Positions 1 to 8,364 of a stretch of DNA of 64,000 nucleotides are shown in pieces. The position numbers and the translations under genes are program-made. The notes under the pieces are model-generated. The model worked only from the letters and a program-made list of their open reading frames with translations. It had not been told where the DNA came from and did no database searches. The first letter of the stretch is position 1. Every line of letters begins with the position of its first letter. Source of the DNA: Sphingobium cloacae (GTDB lineage Bacteria > Pseudomonadota > Alphaproteobacteria > Sphingomonadales > Sphingomonadaceae); contig NZ_AP017655.1 of assembly GCF_002355855.1 (NCBI RefSeq), positions 124,001-188,000 on the forward strand. Reading direction: 5' to 3'.

Positions 1-1
1 C

Positions 2-292
2 GCTATCCGCGAAACCTGCAATGCCGTCGGCACCGCCGACCTGCGCTTGACCGTCGTGGGCTGGACCGGCGCCGTCGAGGCGGCCTGGAGCGCGGTCGCC
101 GACGGCTACGACCTCTGTTTCGACTGGGACTTCGTGCCGGGCTGGATCATCGACCATATCGACTGGTCCGATCCCGCTCATCCGACGATCAGGCCGGAAT
201 CCCTGCGACAAGATCCCGAATCCGCTGCGAACGGCGGACCAGTCGCCACGCGGCCGACCAGCGTGCAGCCGCCTTCCGACGAGGAGAGCTGA
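2..292 (+). CDS. Hypothetical protein, 5'-truncated by the window edge
   Basis: An open frame runs in from the left edge without a stop and ends 2 bases before the next gene. The visible 96 residues are Trp/Asp-rich in the middle (WSAVADGYDLCFDWDFVPGW) and end in a low-complexity Pro/Ser tail. I do not recognise the family. The tight spacing to the next ATG suggests co-translation. An internal ATG at 47 gives an 81-residue version, but the frame stays open upstream, so the true start is probably outside the window. Confidence 0.5.
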   Translation, partial: AIRETCNAVGTADLRLTVVGWTGAVEAAWSAVADGYDLCFDWDFVPGWIIDHIDWSDPAHPTIRPESLRQDPESAANGGPVATRPTSVQPPSDEES

Positions 293-294
293 CG

Positions 295-735
295 ATGGGG
301 CGCTCGGTATCCTATCCCAGCGAGGCGTATGTCGCCTTCTCGCAGTGGGACGCGGGCTGGATCGAAGACGACGACGAGCCCTATACCCGCCATTTCAGCC
401 AAGTCGCGGCCCAGGACGATTGGGACTTCATCGTCGAGGATTTCCGCGAACAGGTGCTCGCGCTCTATCCTTCGGCATGGACCGCGACCGGCTGGATCGA
501 CCGCGAAGACCGTATTGTCGCCATGAACCGCTACGCCCGCTTCGGCATCTCGGAATATTGCGGCTGCATCGCATATTGGGTGGTCCTGCGCCACGACATC
601 CATCCCGGTCAGGAAGGGTTGGCGCAACGCTGGGTCGACCAGATCGCGGTCGGTTTCAAGAAGCGGTTCGCGACCCTCGTCCGCTTGGACGTGTTCTCCA
701 ACGGCGAGGCTATTTTCGAGCGAACTGCCCCCTGA
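295..735 (+). CDS. Hypothetical acidic protein (146 aa)
   Basis: It starts 2 bases after the preceding stop, with GAGGAGAG just upstream as ribosome binding site, so the two genes form one transcription unit. The protein is rich in Asp, Trp and Tyr (SQWDAGWIEDDDEPY near residues 17-31) and has a Cys pair in EYCGCIAYW near residue 92. No signal peptide or membrane segment is visible. The function is unknown. It belongs to the series of small independent plasmid genes filling 1-8000. Confidence 0.6.
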   Translation: MGRSVSYPSEAYVAFSQWDAGWIEDDDEPYTRHFSQVAAQDDWDFIVEDFREQVLALYPSAWTATGWIDREDRIVAMNRYARFGISEYCGCIAYWVVLRHDIHPGQEGLAQRWVDQIAVGFKKRFATLVRLDVFSNGEAIFERTAP

Positions 736-787
736 CCGCGCGGCTCCCCGATCGCGCCCCTCCTAACATCCGACACCGGCATGATCC

Positions 788-810
788 CGCCGAGCGGCCA
801 CCGCTCGGCG
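788..810 (+). promoter_or_regulatory. Perfect 10-bp stem hairpin between genes
   Basis: CGCCGAGCGG, loop CCA, CCGCTCGGCG. It lies 53 bases after the preceding stop and 75 before the next ATG. There is no T-run, so it is either a Rho-independent-like structure without a tail or a leader hairpin of the GHKL gene. Confidence 0.5.
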
Positions 811-844
811 GCGCGGCCCGGCCGTGGAGCGAAGGGAGAGTGAT

Positions 845-858
845 GGGGTGCGGCGATG
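845..858 (+). repeat. Leader motif shared with the GHKL paralogue
   Basis: GGGGTGCGGCGATG occurs here and again at 4338-4351. In both places it sits about 26-40 bases upstream of a GHKL-family start codon. This suggests that the leader was duplicated together with the gene. Confidence 0.5.
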
Positions 859-884
859 AGGTCGCGGCAACCCAGGAGGCTCAC

Positions 885-2582
885 ATGACATTTCCCACCA
901 CGATCCACGCCAGTGTCGGCGAGTCGATCATCCACAAGGCGACAAGACTTTTTGCCGGCTGCGTCGCCGACGCGCTCCACGAGCTCCTCCAGAACGCCCG
1001 CAGAGCAGGTGCCACTCGCGTCGACATCCGCCGGTTCGACCGGGATAGCGCCACGATCCTGCGCATCCGCGACGATGGCAGAGGCATAGCCGATCCGACC
1101 AAGCTTCTCGCGCTCGGCGACTCAGGCTGGGACAGCGACATTGCCCGCAGCGAGGATCCGGCGGGCATGGGTGTCTTCAGCCTTGCCGGTCGCCATGTCG
1201 TCATCCGGTCGCGCCCCGCCGACGCCGAGGACGGATGGCAAGTGACGATCCCGCCGCAGGAGTGGGAGAGCGGGGAGCCGCTCGAACTTGTCCCGGCAAT
1301 AATCGCCAAGGGCACCGAAATCGAAATCGAATTGTCCAAGGCGTGGATCGACGAGCTTGGAGAAGCGGTGAAAAACGCGGCGCGCTTCTATCCGCTTCCG
1401 GTCTTTTATGGCGAGGAGCGGCAGGCCCATGAAGCCTTTTTGAAAGAGGCCGTGCGCGTCGAAAACTGGAACGGGTGCAGCATCGGCGTTTTTCTCGACA
1501 AATACACGCCCCACCGCGAGCAGGCCCGAATCAACTTCCATGGCCTCACCGTCCCGTGCCGCCTGCCGCATGTCCATGACGCCGATGGCGGGCGCGGTTG
1601 GTATGCCAAGGTCGACATCGTGGACGCGAAAAATTTGCAGTTTGTGCTTCCGGCACGCAAGGAAATGGTCCAGAATACGGCGCTCGACGCCCTGCGCGAA
1701 GCCTGCCAAGCGGCGATTTTCCGCACCATCGCCCGTGAGGGCCATCATCGGCTTTCCTACACACAATGGCTCCGCGCGCGAGAACTCGGCATCTCGCTGC
1801 CCGAGGCGGCGCCCTTCCTGCACCTCTGGACACCCCGCATCGCCGAAACGAACGACATCTTTCCGGGTGAGCGGATCGCCGGGGAACCGATGGTCATCAT
1901 GCCCACGCTATCCGCGAACATCGAGCAGTGCGTCGACCGCGCGCTGAAATCCGCAGATGGTCTCGGCGGCTCGCCCGTTCGCGCGATGCTCGAATTCGCC
2001 GGATATGGCTGGTACAATGCGCTCCCGCGCGTCCTGGGGCTGTCCTTTCAGGTCGAGACGGACAACGAGACGTTCCACTATGACGACGGGGCATCGGTTC
2101 CCGACGACGTCGATTCCGGCCGCGTCGGCGCGATCACGCTCGAGCTCGCAGTGCGGGCCACCGCCGATTCCGAGGAACCCGCCGACATCCTCGCATTCCC
2201 CGCCGATGTGCTGATCGTCCCCACCGACTGTTGCAGCGACCTCGACGACGTCGCCATCCTGCTCGGCACCGACTGCGCGATCACGCCCGGCGAACTCGCC
2301 TCGCTGCTCGAAGCCTCCTGCTTCTGGCCCAACGAGGATTGCGACGCCGACAGCCATTACACCCAACAGGCGGCATTCGAGATGCAGGCCCGCTTCGCCG
2401 CGAACATGCTGCTTCTCGGCGAGGATGCGGCGGTCCTCGAGCGCGTGCGCGAGGCGTTGCGCCAGCATGTCACCTGGCTGATCCCCAAGGACCGGGCGAT
2501 CAGCATGCAGGCGGTCAACCATCTGGTCGAGGCCGCCTTCGCGGACAATGACGACGCGCCTTCGGTCGACGCCGCCGAGTAG
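885..2582 (+). CDS. GHKL/HSP90-like ATPase-domain protein
   Basis: This is a 565-residue protein with an N-terminal GHKL (HSP90/histidine kinase/MutL) nucleotide-binding fold. The N box is HELLQN (E33, N37), the G1 box DDGRGI (D63-I68) and the G2 box GMGVFS (G94-S99). E33 and N37 match the general base and Mg-ligand positions known for the family. The remaining ~400 residues are not recognised and end in an acidic tail. The frame is open upstream to 345, but ATG 885 has AGGAGG at 874-879 and the upstream part is a shadow of another gene, so 885 is the start. Function is unknown; GHKL ATPases with novel C-termini occur in chaperone-like, topoisomerase-like and some defence proteins. A shortened paralogue lies at 4378. 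Confidence 0.75.
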   Translation: MTFPTTIHASVGESIIHKATRLFAGCVADALHELLQNARRAGATRVDIRRFDRDSATILRIRDDGRGIADPTKLLALGDSGWDSDIARSEDPAGMGVFSLAGRHVVIRSRPADAEDGWQVTIPPQEWESGEPLELVPAIIAKGTEIEIELSKAWIDELGEAVKNAARFYPLPVFYGEERQAHEAFLKEAVRVENWNGCSIGVFLDKYTPHREQARINFHGLTVPCRLPHVHDADGGRGWYAKVDIVDAKNLQFVLPARKEMVQNTALDALREACQAAIFRTIAREGHHRLSYTQWLRARELGISLPEAAPFLHLWTPRIAETNDIFPGERIAGEPMVIMPTLSANIEQCVDRALKSADGLGGSPVRAMLEFAGYGWYNALPRVLGLSFQVETDNETFHYDDGASVPDDVDSGRVGAITLELAVRATADSEEPADILAFPADVLIVPTDCCSDLDDVAILLGTDCAITPGELASLLEASCFWPNEDCDADSHYTQQAAFEMQARFAANMLLLGEDAAVLERVREALRQHVTWLIPKDRAISMQAVNHLVEAAFADNDDAPSVDAAE

Positions 2583-2658
2583 CCAAGCTTTCCCCTCGCG
2601 CATGTCCGGCGCGTCGTTTCGCGCGGCGCGTCGGGCCGCGTCCACAAGGAGCCGTGCC

Positions 2659-3255
2659 ATGACACAAAAGCCGCCCTTCACGAAAATCTTCGACGGCGTT
2701 GCGACGCGCAAGCAGATGTTCGAGTTGTTCAACCGGATTCCCGACTGCCCGTTCGAGGATCGAATCTCCGGGAAAGCCTACGAAAATACGTGGTTCGAGG
2801 TGGACCGCGAGGGCTATGACACGATGCTTGAAGTGCTGCCGCCGCTCTTCATGCGAGCCGGGATGTTCGCTTTGTCCGAGCTCAAGGCCGGCTTCGTCGG
2901 CTCGGTTTTCTTCGAGATCGATAGCATCGACGGACGCAGGCGCTGGTTCACCGGATATTGCAACCTCGGCGATCGCAGCAGCCCCGACGCGATGCGGGCC
3001 GCGATCATCGCGTATGAGAAGGTCGCTATGGCCAACCTGTCGCGAGACGCCGCCCTGGATTTGATCTGGGAGCGCACGCACGATGATTTTCGCGGTCTCG
3101 CAGGTCAGTTCAATCCCGACGCCTGGCCCACCGAGCATCACGGCAAACGGTCCATCCTCGTCCATGAACCGGGCGTCGGCACTGTCCAGAAGCTTCTCGA
3201 AAATCTCACCGACGCCGAGATCGCCGACCGGCTGCCGCACGGGCCGACGATCTAG
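2659..3255 (+). CDS. DUF1419 family protein
   Basis: 198 residues. The layout QMFELFNRIPDCPFEDRISG, then LEVLPPLFMRAGMFAL, then YCNLGDRSSPDAMR matches what I know of DUF1419, a cytoplasmic family common on sphingomonad and rhizobial plasmids with no assigned function. The start is ATG 2659, preceded by AAGGAGCC; the same AAGGAGCC sequence precedes the gene at 3379. It stands alone, with about 75 bases of leader on the 5' side and 120 on the 3' side. Confidence 0.7.
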   Translation: MTQKPPFTKIFDGVATRKQMFELFNRIPDCPFEDRISGKAYENTWFEVDREGYDTMLEVLPPLFMRAGMFALSELKAGFVGSVFFEIDSIDGRRRWFTGYCNLGDRSSPDAMRAAIIAYEKVAMANLSRDAALDLIWERTHDDFRGLAGQFNPDAWPTEHHGKRSILVHEPGVGTVQKLLENLTDAEIADRLPHGPTI

Positions 3256-3378
3256 CTGCGTCCGCGAGACCTTCCGCTCCACGAGGAGCCGCCCGCGAAC
3301 CCCGATGACGCGATCGGTGACCGAACGGGATTCGCCCGGTCGAGCCAAATCCCGTCATTTTCATCAAGGAGCCGAAAC

Positions 3379-3921
3379 ATGACCAACAATTTTGTGCGAA
3401 CGGCTTTCGCCATTCCGGTGATGCCGCACGAAGCCCTGTTACTCGAAGAATGCTTTGCCGTGGCCGATGAGCTGTCCAGCGATTTCGCCGAACTTCCGAT
3501 CGACGGCATGCAGACGGTGAAAGCTTACTACGCATCCCGCAGCGACGCTTTCAAGATCACCTTCCCGAAGAAACCGGAAGAAGACGATCCTTTCGCCGGC
3601 TTCTTCGACCTCTGGTCCGATCCCGGCTTTCTCGGCTTTGACGCCGACCTCAGTATCCGGGGCGATCCGGAGGGCAAAGCGCAGTTCGCATTCATCAGCG
3701 GCCATGATGTCGACGTTCCGTCAATCGCCTCGCTGATCCAGAAGGTCTGCAAATCCGCGTTGCCCTTCGGTTTTCAGTGGGCGGAAGGTAACGAGGAGGA
3801 CGACGGGTGCCGCTCCTTTGCGGGCGGATATTATGTCATATCCGACACCGAGATCTTCGGCGGCCCGACCCGCTGGCTCATGAATGAAACGCTGCACACC
3901 CTGCGGGCAGGTGCGGCGTGA
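3379..3921 (+). CDS. Hypothetical protein (180 aa)
   Basis: An acidic soluble protein with an AAGGAGCC ribosome binding site 5 bases before ATG. No domain is recognised. Features include PKKPEEDDPFAGFFDLW near residues 55-71 and a Gly/Tyr-rich C-terminal part (RSFAGGYYVIS). Its end overlaps the next ATG by 4 bases, so the two are translationally coupled and may act together. Confidence 0.6.
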   Translation: MTNNFVRTAFAIPVMPHEALLLEECFAVADELSSDFAELPIDGMQTVKAYYASRSDAFKITFPKKPEEDDPFAGFFDLWSDPGFLGFDADLSIRGDPEGKAQFAFISGHDVDVPSIASLIQKVCKSALPFGFQWAEGNEEDDGCRSFAGGYYVISDTEIFGGPTRWLMNETLHTLRAGAA

Positions 3922-4283
3922 AGCCCCTGCTCAAACGGCCGTGCAACGAGTGCCCCTGGCGCCGCGACCATCCTGCCGGCTGGCTTGGCGGCTATCGGCC
4001 GGAAGACTTCACGCAGCAAATCCAGTTCGATGGGCCGCCGCTGCCATGCCATAAGACCATCCCGGGCGACGGCACCGATGCCCGCGCCATGTGCGCCGGC
4101 GCGCTCATATTCATGCGCAACTCGTGCAAAGGTGCGCACCATCCCGACTATGGCGATGCGCTCGACACGGTCGAGCCCGACACCGCGACGGTGTTCGCGT
4201 GGTCCCACGAGTTTATCGATCACCACTGCAACCCGGACAAATGGCTGGAGCGTGTTCGGGCCAGGATGACCGCCCAGCGTTGA
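3918..4283 (+). CDS. DUF6283 family Cys-rich protein
   Basis: 121 residues starting MKPLLKRPCNECPWRRDHPAGW. The CxxCPW motif near residues 9-14, a second Cys in PCHKT near 43-47 and a third and fourth in MCAGAL and SCKGAHH suggest a metal-binding site (zinc or Fe-S; inference). The pattern matches DUF6283, a family of unknown function seen on actinobacterial and proteobacterial mobile DNA. Its start overlaps the stop of the preceding gene. Confidence 0.7.
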   Translation: MKPLLKRPCNECPWRRDHPAGWLGGYRPEDFTQQIQFDGPPLPCHKTIPGDGTDARAMCAGALIFMRNSCKGAHHPDYGDALDTVEPDTATVFAWSHEFIDHHCNPDKWLERVRARMTAQR

Positions 4284-4337
4284 CGTCCTCGGTCAGTGAA
4301 CGGCTCAATCGCCCTGATGGAAGGGAAGGTGGCGGGA

Positions 4338-4351
4338 GGGGTGCGGCGATG
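4338..4351 (+). repeat. Second copy of the GHKL leader motif
   Basis: Identical to 845-858 (GGGGTGCGGCGATG). It is followed by a similar spacing to a GAGAC-type ribosome binding site and the start of the short GHKL paralogue. Confidence 0.5.
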
Positions 4352-4377
4352 GGTTCGCTGCCAGTCAGGAGACTCCT

Positions 4378-4926
4378 ATGTCATTTTCCACCTCGACACG
4401 CACGACAAGCGGCCGTTCCGGCTTCACACAGGCCGACGAGCCGCCCGGTCCGCTCGATACGATCTTACGCGAACTGTTCCGCATCGCCCAACGCGCCGGT
4501 GCCTGCCGGATCCATGTCGAAACGTTCGATTATGAAGGACGTCCGACCCTCTCCGTCCTCGACAATGGCTCGGGGATCGACAGTCCACGGGCCTTGCTCG
4601 CACTGGACGCCTTCGGTTGGCGCGCGGCCCGTCTGCGGTCGCAGCCTTCATCTGGCCTCGCGCTATCGAGCCTGGTTGGACGGCATACGATCGTCCGGTC
4701 CGGTCCCGATGAAACCGAACCCGCATGGAGCGTGACGATTCCAGCCGAGGCCTGGACTGGTGAAGCGCCGATCGCGGTCGAGCCGGATGGCGGCCTTTGC
4801 GGCACCAATATCATGGTCGAGATTCCCGAAGAATGGCGTCCGGGGCTCGAGGACGCCGTGGCAGCCGCCGCGCGGCACGTGCCCATGCACGTCTTTTTCC
4901 ACGCCCGGTGGAAGAATCCCGACTGA
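4378..4926 (+). CDS. Short GHKL-like paralogue with damaged N box
   Basis: 182 residues that align with the first ~190 residues of the GHKL protein at 885 and then stop. RELFRIAQRAGA corresponds to HELLQNARRAGA, so the Mg-binding Asn (N37) is Ile36 here. The G1 box is kept (LDNGSGID, 61-68), while the G2 box GMGVFS is replaced by SSGLALS. The GRH(T/V)V(I)RS strand after it is conserved. It therefore probably binds nucleotide weakly or not at all, and may partner or regulate the full-length protein (inference). It could also be a decaying duplicate, but the frame is intact and has a ribosome binding site (CAGGAGAC). Confidence 0.65.
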   Translation: MSFSTSTRTTSGRSGFTQADEPPGPLDTILRELFRIAQRAGACRIHVETFDYEGRPTLSVLDNGSGIDSPRALLALDAFGWRAARLRSQPSSGLALSSLVGRHTIVRSGPDETEPAWSVTIPAEAWTGEAPIAVEPDGGLCGTNIMVEIPEEWRPGLEDAVAAAARHVPMHVFFHARWKNPD

Positions 4927-4990
4927 TCCCGAACGATCGGGCCGGTGCCTGCCGCGCCGGCTCCGGCCGTGCCTTTTAAGGAAACATCCG

Positions 4991-5416
4991 ATGCACGACG
5001 ATCAATTCGACGCGCTGGTCGACGACGCGACCCATGCCGTCAACAACCTAATTCCCGACCGGCTGCTCGACGGCCTGGGCGATAGCGGAAGGTCGAACCT
5101 GCTTTTCCAGATCAACGACGTGCTGACGCCGATCCTGCGCGAGGTGGTCGACACCGCCGGGGACGACAGCGACAATCCGACCCGCGCAAGCACGATCGCC
5201 GGGCTTTTGTCAGAGCTTCTGGAGACGCATGCCGCCAAATGTGACGATGGCGGAGCTCGTGAGGAAGACCGTCCGCCGCATGTGATTTCGGAAGTCCACG
5301 GCACCAGCGCCAATATCGACAGCATCGCGAGCTGCGACATCGAAACCGGGACGCAAATCTACCTCGTCCTGGACGATGGCGCGGCGTTCCGCATTGCCGT
5401 GGAAGCGGTCGCCTGA
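4991..5416 (+). CDS. Hypothetical acidic protein (141 aa)
   Basis: It starts at ATG 4991 after AAGGAAAC, although the frame is open further upstream. It is strongly acidic (DDDQFDALVDDATH at the N-terminus; CDDGGAREEDRPP near 83) with no recognised domain. The upstream leader contains short GC hairpins (CCCGAACGATCGGG at about 4928). Unknown function. Confidence 0.55.
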   Translation: MHDDQFDALVDDATHAVNNLIPDRLLDGLGDSGRSNLLFQINDVLTPILREVVDTAGDDSDNPTRASTIAGLLSELLETHAAKCDDGGAREEDRPPHVISEVHGTSANIDSIASCDIETGTQIYLVLDDGAAFRIAVEAVA

Positions 5417-5550
5417 TGATCGAAATGCACATGGCGCTGCTCGCACTTCTCCGATCGCGACGGCCCATCACCTGAGACCCTGATCCAGCGTCGACCTTGC
5501 CCGCCTGGCGGGACGCAAAGCTTCCTCAACGCACACACAAGGAGGATATC

Positions 5551-5739
5551 ATGGCCCAACTGTCGCCGCTCAGATCCCGCCTTTGCGATTTCGACCGAGC
5601 CTATGCGCTGGCGATCCGCATACGCGAGACCACCGGACGCCATCAGTTCGTCCTGCGCACGGGCGATCCGATCCAGCCATTCCGCATAACGGAGACGCGT
5701 CCGGCAATGGACGAAGGTCTGGTCCTGCACGTCGCCTGA
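5551..5739 (+). CDS. Small hypothetical protein (62 aa)
   Basis: ATG 5551 has a perfect AAGGAGG ribosome binding site 6 bases upstream. The product is small and basic at the N-terminus (SPLRSRLCDFDRAYALAIRIRETTG), with no recognised domain. Such small proteins with strong translation signals are typical of this array. Confidence 0.5.
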   Translation: MAQLSPLRSRLCDFDRAYALAIRIRETTGRHQFVLRTGDPIQPFRITETRPAMDEGLVLHVA

Positions 5740-5770
5740 TCCCGATTCCCATCGTCACGGAGCTACGCCA

Positions 5771-5965
5771 ATGGACGCTGCCGCCCAATATCCCATCAAG
5801 CCGGGCATGTGGATCAGGACCGAGGAGGGCGAGAAGCTCTTCTTCCTGCGATACTCGTTGACCGGCCATTGGGGCTTCTTCTCGGAAGACCGCCACCACG
5901 CCACACGGGAACACAAGCTCCCGCTCGCGGGCCTGCAACCCTGGCACCAGGAGCGCCGCCGATGA
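5771..5965 (+). CDS. Small hypothetical protein (64 aa)
   Basis: It starts 31 bases after the previous gene and overlaps the start of the next reading frame by 4 bases (ATGA). The sequence has a beta-rich look (PGMWIRTEEGEKLFFLRYSL, then GHWGFFSED), like a small barrel. Family not recognised. Confidence 0.5.
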   Translation: MDAAAQYPIKPGMWIRTEEGEKLFFLRYSLTGHWGFFSEDRHHATREHKLPLAGLQPWHQERRR

Positions 5966-6508
5966 AAACCCACGTCATGACCAGCGGCCTTCGGATCACG
6001 CTGTCAAAAACCGAACTCCAGGCGTTGCTGACCCTCGCGCGCTATGGCGCCGAACAGATCGCGGTCGCGCGACTATTACATCGTGCCCAAGCGGCAGGAA
6101 GCCGTGGCGCCCGACATCATCAAGGGCCTCGAAGACGGCCTGGCATCGCTTCGGTGGAAGCAGGCGGAGGCCAGGGAGAGACGCGACGCACCCAGGCGCG
6201 AGGCCGAACGCCGCGCCGCACGCGAGCATCACGCCGTGGTCGACGGCTTTACGGTCTTCGGCACGCTCGGAGACTGGACCGACCTCTCGGACCACCCCGA
6301 CGAGCGCCGGTGGGCGGATATGTTCATGCCAGGGACCGAGCCAAGGGAACAGGCCGAACTGCGTCGTAACGTCTGGCGGATATACGTCAGCAAAGGCAGT
6401 GCGGCGTCGGACGACTTCACGGTCTTTCCGGGCGACTGCACCGAAACCGCCGACCGCGGAGAAATCGAGCATCTCGCTCGGCGGATCATCGCCAAATATC
6501 AGAAATGA
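5962..6508 (+). pseudogene. Hypothetical gene split by a probable 2-base frameshift
   Basis: ATG 5962 opens a frame (MKTHVMTSGLRITLSKTELQ) that reads sensibly to about 6070 and then turns into low-quality Arg-rich sequence. From about the same point another frame reads RDYYIVPKRQEAV through a coherent, charged helical protein to a stop at 6508. The switch falls in a CG-dinucleotide run (GTCGCGCGAC), as expected for slippage or loss of one CG unit. It may be a real inactivation, a sequencing error, or two overlapping genes. The product would be about 182 residues. Not recognised. Confidence 0.45.
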
Positions 6509-6596
6509 CGATCTCGCGTCAGCGGGATGCACGCAATCCGGGAAGTGGGTCGCATCGGGGCGAGGCGCTGCCTCTGCTCTTCACAGGAGTTGCGCC

Positions 6597-7049
6597 ATGC
6601 AGGAAATCACATTTCATCTCGGCTCCGCCGGACATCCGGTAAGCTGGACCCTCCATGCCGTCTACGGTCGTGCCTGCGGGATCGCGTTCGCCTCCGCCCG
6701 CGCATGGTACGCCCGGCAGGTATCGGCCCCCAAATTGGCGACGACGCCGCCAGGCGGCCAATATGTCGTGCAGATCAGGAATAATCAGGTCGTGAACGCC
6801 GAGCTGTTCTTCGACGCCGAGTATTTCCGGCATCATCAGGAGCCGGACGACCTATCCTGGCTATGCCAGTTTCACACGTTTCCGCTCGAGATGCCCGAGC
6901 GCCTCAAGGACATCGTCACCGCGGACCTGCGCAGCCGGCTGATCGCCGCCGGGTTTCTGATCCCCCGCGCCGAATGGATTGCGCGATACCCCGATCAGGC
7001 GGAGTTTTTGCGGCAATTCCGCGAACTGCGGCATCGGGACGGTGCATAG
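6597..7049 (+). CDS. Hypothetical protein (150 aa)
   Basis: ATG 6597 is preceded by CAGGAG. The sequence is of mixed alpha/beta character with a Tyr/Trp-rich middle (HHQEPDDLSWLCQFHTF near 85-100) and a basic, Arg-rich C-terminus. No signal peptide, membrane segment or known motif is visible. Unknown function. Confidence 0.5.
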   Translation: MQEITFHLGSAGHPVSWTLHAVYGRACGIAFASARAWYARQVSAPKLATTPPGGQYVVQIRNNQVVNAELFFDAEYFRHHQEPDDLSWLCQFHTFPLEMPERLKDIVTADLRSRLIAAGFLIPRAEWIARYPDQAEFLRQFRELRHRDGA

Positions 7050-7125
7050 TCCGCGGGCCTCGTCTTAGCCGCGCGAAGAGAAGGAGGAGGGATGGTGGTG
7101 AGGTCCATTTGGGAGTCCACCAGCC

Positions 7126-7641
7126 ATGCACGTTGCCAACCACGCTTCGGGTAGTCTGTCTCGAACGCCGCCGGTCTTCATTTCGGGATCCCTGTCGATC
7201 CGGCACCTCCCGACCGTCGTGAAGGAGCGGCTCTGCGCCATCGTCGACCAGGCGCTGCCCGTCGTTATCGGGGATGCACGCGGTGCGGACGCGGCTGTCC
7301 AGCGGTTCCTTGCCGATTGCGGCGTGCGTCATGTCACGGTCTTTTGCAGCGACACGAGCCCCCGGCACAATCTCGGGCACTGGCCTGTCCAACACGTGAG
7401 AGCCAACGCACCTTCCGGCACGCGCGCCTTCCACAACGCGAAAGACCGCGAAATGTCTGGCCTGGCAGGGGCCGGCTTCGTCATCTGGGATGGGTCCAGC
7501 CAAGGCAGTCGGGCCAACATCCGTCACTTGTGCGAGCGTGGACGCTATATCGTCGTCTTTCTCCGAGCCGAAAACCGCTTTGCCGTCCTGTCCAGCAACG
7601 CGAAACGGATGGCCTTTCTAACTTCCGGCCGCCTCGACTGA
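7126..7641 (+). CDS. SLOG-like (DprA/DUF2493-type) nucleotide-binding-fold protein
   Basis: 171 residues. FISGSLSIRHL near residues 18-28, VVIGDARGADAAVQRFL near 46-62, and LAGAGFVIWDGSSQGSRANI near 113-132 match the Rossmann-like SLOG layout (GS start, GDARGAD loop, late DGxSxGS motif). SLOG proteins bind nucleotides or nucleotide-derived ligands; some act in DNA uptake, others in defence signalling or TA modules. The exact role here is unknown. A purine-rich stretch (GAAGGAGGAGGGATGGTGG) lies about 30-50 bases before the ATG. A second SLOG protein is encoded at 11095. Confidence 0.55.
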   Translation: MHVANHASGSLSRTPPVFISGSLSIRHLPTVVKERLCAIVDQALPVVIGDARGADAAVQRFLADCGVRHVTVFCSDTSPRHNLGHWPVQHVRANAPSGTRAFHNAKDREMSGLAGAGFVIWDGSSQGSRANIRHLCERGRYIVVFLRAENRFAVLSSNAKRMAFLTSGRLD

Positions 7642-7725
7642 CATCACGGTGACCACGCCGGGGCTTTCGCGAAAACTCCTGGCCCACACGGGCACGCAGG
7701 GCCATCAATCGAAGGACATTCGCTT

Positions 7726-8016
7726 ATGAATCCCGCCCTTGCCAATGAGCTTGCCGCTCGCGTCGACGAGGGTTGGCACCCTGTCACTCTCGACGACATC
7801 GAGCGGCGGCTGCGCGATATCGGTTACGCCCTTGATCGTCGCCTGGACTGCCGTTCGACCGCTCGAATCATGACCGGCTCTCGCGCCGGAAAAACCTATC
7901 CTTGCCTCTCGACCGGCATCAAGGAGACCGACACTGGCCGTTGCGCCTGCCACACCGAGGCTCGGCGCGATGCCAATTTCCGAACTCTGCAACAGCTTCG
8001 CTTCATGGACCTCTGA
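7726..8016 (+). CDS. Hypothetical protein (96 aa)
   Basis: It starts with GAAGGACA upstream of ATG 7726. The protein has a helical N-terminal half (DDIERRLRDIGYALDRRLD) and a Cys/His-containing segment (CLSTGI, then CACHTEARRD) that could bind metal. Not recognised. Confidence 0.5.
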   Translation: MNPALANELAARVDEGWHPVTLDDIERRLRDIGYALDRRLDCRSTARIMTGSRAGKTYPCLSTGIKETDTGRCACHTEARRDANFRTLQQLRFMDL

Positions 8017-8076
8017 TCCTTTGCGGACCGTTGTCCACCGCTTGAAAGGCGGGCGTTTCATCTCTAGATATTGAAT

Positions 8077-8100
8077 CGATCGTTTCGATCGATACGATCG
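8077..8100 (+). promoter_or_regulatory. Three phased CGATCG sites, candidate TA operator
   Basis: CGATCG occurs at 8077-8082, 8086-8091 and 8095-8100, each separated by 3 bases, and ends 12 bases before the antitoxin ATG. Phd-type antitoxins bind short palindromes in their own promoters, so this is the likely autoregulatory operator (inference). Confidence 0.5.
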
Positions 8101-8112
8101 AATGGAGGTATT

Positions 8113-8364
8113 ATGCAGACGATTACGGCCAATGAAGCCAAAACCCGCTTCGGCGAACTGATCGACCGGGTTCAGCGCGAGCCCGTGCGGGTTACGCGCC
8201 GCAACCGGGTGGTCGGCGTCATGGTTTCCCCGGAGGATTACGCGGCGATGCGGGAGTTCTACGCGGACAGGCTTGCCCGCACGCTACGCGAAACCGCGAG
8301 CGAGGCTGCGCGCAAGGGCCTGACCGACAGCGAACTGGAGCGTCTGCTTTCCGATGAAGGGTGA
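8113..8364 (+). CDS. Phd/YefM-family antitoxin
   Basis: 83 residues. MQTITANEAKTRFGELIDRV matches the conserved N-terminal DNA-binding half of Phd/YefM antitoxins, and VRVTRRNRVVGVMVSPEDYAAM is the usual second motif. The C-terminal helix should wrap the toxin. ATG 8113 follows GGAGGT. It overlaps the PIN toxin gene by 11 bases, the usual order for type II systems. It would repress its own promoter through the CGATCG sites and neutralise the toxin. Confidence 0.8.
   Translation: MQTITANEAKTRFGELIDRVQREPVRVTRRNRVVGVMVSPEDYAAMREFYADRLARTLRETASEAARKGLTDSELERLLSDEG

Noticed and set aside
345..884. Upstream extension of the GHKL protein in the same frame
   Set aside because: It is Arg/Pro-rich shadow of the gene at 295-735; ATG 885 has an AGGAGG site and a domain start.
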